The notes beneath the pieces were generated by a model. The model did no database searches, was not told the DNA's origin, and was given only the letters and a program-made list of their open reading frames with translations. Both the position numbers and the translations under genes were made by a program. From JBFGWM01 sp041588495 (GTDB lineage: Bacteria > Pseudomonadota > Gammaproteobacteria > Pseudomonadales > JBFGWM01), in NCBI GenBank assembly GCA_041588495.1, contig JBFGWM010000152.1, positions 1 through 6,980 of the forward strand: a stretch of 6,980 bases of DNA, given 5' to 3'. Positions 6,287-6,980 of this stretch are shown one piece after another. Position 1 is the stretch's first letter; each line of letters opens with the position of its first letter.

Positions 6287-6901
6287 GTGGAAAAGTCGCT
6301 ACCTGGGACCCTGGTCCTCGCCACCGGCAACGCCGGCAAGCTGCGCGAGTTCCGTGCCCTGCTCGCCGACCTCGCCATCGAGGTGGTTCCGCAAAGCGAG
6401 TTTGACGTTCCCAGCGTCCCGGAAACCGGACTGACCTTTATCGAGAATGCGCTCATCAAGGCGCGCAATGCGGCCCGGCATACGGGGCTGCCCGCGCTGG
6501 CCGACGATTCGGGCCTCGCGGTCGACGCCCTGCACGGACGACCCGGCATTTACTCGGCGCGTTACTCGGGCCCGGATGCCGATGATCTGGCGAACAATCG
6601 CAAGCTGCTCGAAGAGCTCGCCGGCGTCCCTGAACAGGACCGCGGCGCGCGCTACCACTGCATCCTCGTATTTCTCCGTGACGCCGAGGACCCGGTACCG
6701 CTGGTCTGCGAGGCCGCGTGGGAGGGCCGCATCGCCCCCGCGCCGCGTGGCGAAGGCGGATTCGGCTATGACCCGCTGTTCCTCCCTGCGGACGGTGAAG
6801 GCTCCGCTGCCGAACTCGACCCGGCGATCAAGAACCGCCGCAGCCACCGCGGCAGGGCCATGGCCCTGCTGAGGGAGCGACTCGCAAGCCTGGGCTCGTG
6901 A
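6287..6901 (+). CDS. rdgB: dITP/XTP pyrophosphatase (RdgB / HAM1 family)
   Basis: RdgB hydrolyses dITP, ITP, XTP and related noncanonical purine triphosphates to monophosphate and pyrophosphate, keeping deaminated bases out of DNA and RNA. The 204-residue length is normal. Motifs in order are the triphosphate-binding LATGNAGKLREF (11-22), ETGLTFIENALIKAR (46-60), the catalytic-acid region LADDSGLAVDAL (71-82, with Asp74 at the position of the E. coli catalytic Asp), GRPGIYSARY (84-93), GGFGYDPLF (157-165), and the purine-recognising SHRGRA (186-191). The start is GTG at 6287. No ATG is available before motif I, and the Shine-Dalgarno is poor (AGCAGG directly adjoining), so initiation may depend on ribosomes finishing the DUF4426 gene 8 bp upstream. 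The stop codon overlaps the hemW start by 4 bp. Confidence 0.97.
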   Translation: MEKSLPGTLVLATGNAGKLREFRALLADLAIEVVPQSEFDVPSVPETGLTFIENALIKARNAARHTGLPALADDSGLAVDALHGRPGIYSARYSGPDADDLANNRKLLEELAGVPEQDRGARYHCILVFLRDAEDPVPLVCEAAWEGRIAPAPRGEGGFGYDPLFLPADGEGSAAELDPAIKNRRSHRGRAMALLRERLASLGS

Positions 6902-6980
6902 CTCCGCCCGCGAATATCCTCCGGCTGCCGCCAGTCAGCCTGTACGTGCACTTTCCCTGGTGCGTGCGCAAGTGTCCTTA
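6898..6980 (+). CDS. hemW: HemW radical SAM haem chaperone, N-terminal fragment
   Basis: Only the first 27 codons are inside the window. The sequence ends in PPVSLYVHFPWCVRKCP (11-27), which is the typical HemW start. Cys22 and Cys26 are the first two ligands of the CxxxCxxC radical SAM cluster; the third would fall just beyond the edge. HemW was long annotated as oxygen-independent coproporphyrinogen III oxidase-like (HemN-like), but family members act in haem insertion into respiratory proteins. The GTG start overlaps the rdgB stop in GTGA, a classical coupling arrangement. A later GTG at codon 17 would remove the first beta strand and is rejected. The rdgB-hemW pairing agrees with Pseudomonas gene order and supports the call. 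Confidence 0.9.
   Translation, partial: MTPPANILRLPPVSLYVHFPWCVRKCP

Overview
The window is GC-rich chromosomal DNA from a gammaproteobacterium. The gene order matches the pilU-pilT // yggS-proC-yggT-metX-metW-DUF4426-rdgB-hemW block known from Pseudomonas and relatives, and the proteins resemble that lineage: PilT has 344 residues with the catalytic positions expected for P. aeruginosa PilT, and MetX and MetW align closely with pseudomonad versions. The exact genus cannot be fixed by eye; a GC-rich Pseudomonas-like or Chromatiales-type organism would fit.

Left part (1-1741, minus strand): two paralogous type IV pilus retraction ATPases. pilT is complete. pilU lies downstream of it and runs off the left edge after 221 codons. 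They serve pilus retraction and twitching motility.

Middle (1742-1841): a 100-bp divergent intergenic region that must hold the start signals for both directions.

Right part (1842-6980, plus strand): eight tightly packed genes. yggS (PLP homeostasis), proC (last step of proline synthesis) and yggT (membrane protein) form a first group. After an 88-bp gap with a terminator-like hairpin come metX and metW (homoserine acylation for methionine synthesis), an exported DUF4426 protein, rdgB (noncanonical purine NTP pyrophosphatase) and the start of hemW (radical SAM haem chaperone). Most junctions in this run abut, overlap or are separated by no more than 15 bp, and three of the distal genes start with GTG, which suggests polycistronic, translationally coupled expression.

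I found no mobile element, CRISPR array, RNA gene, phage gene or defence cassette. This is a conserved housekeeping region. The points most worth a second look are the altered second lysine motif in YggS, the hairpin between yggT and metX, the absence of a Shine-Dalgarno before metX, and the uncharacterised DUF4426 protein.
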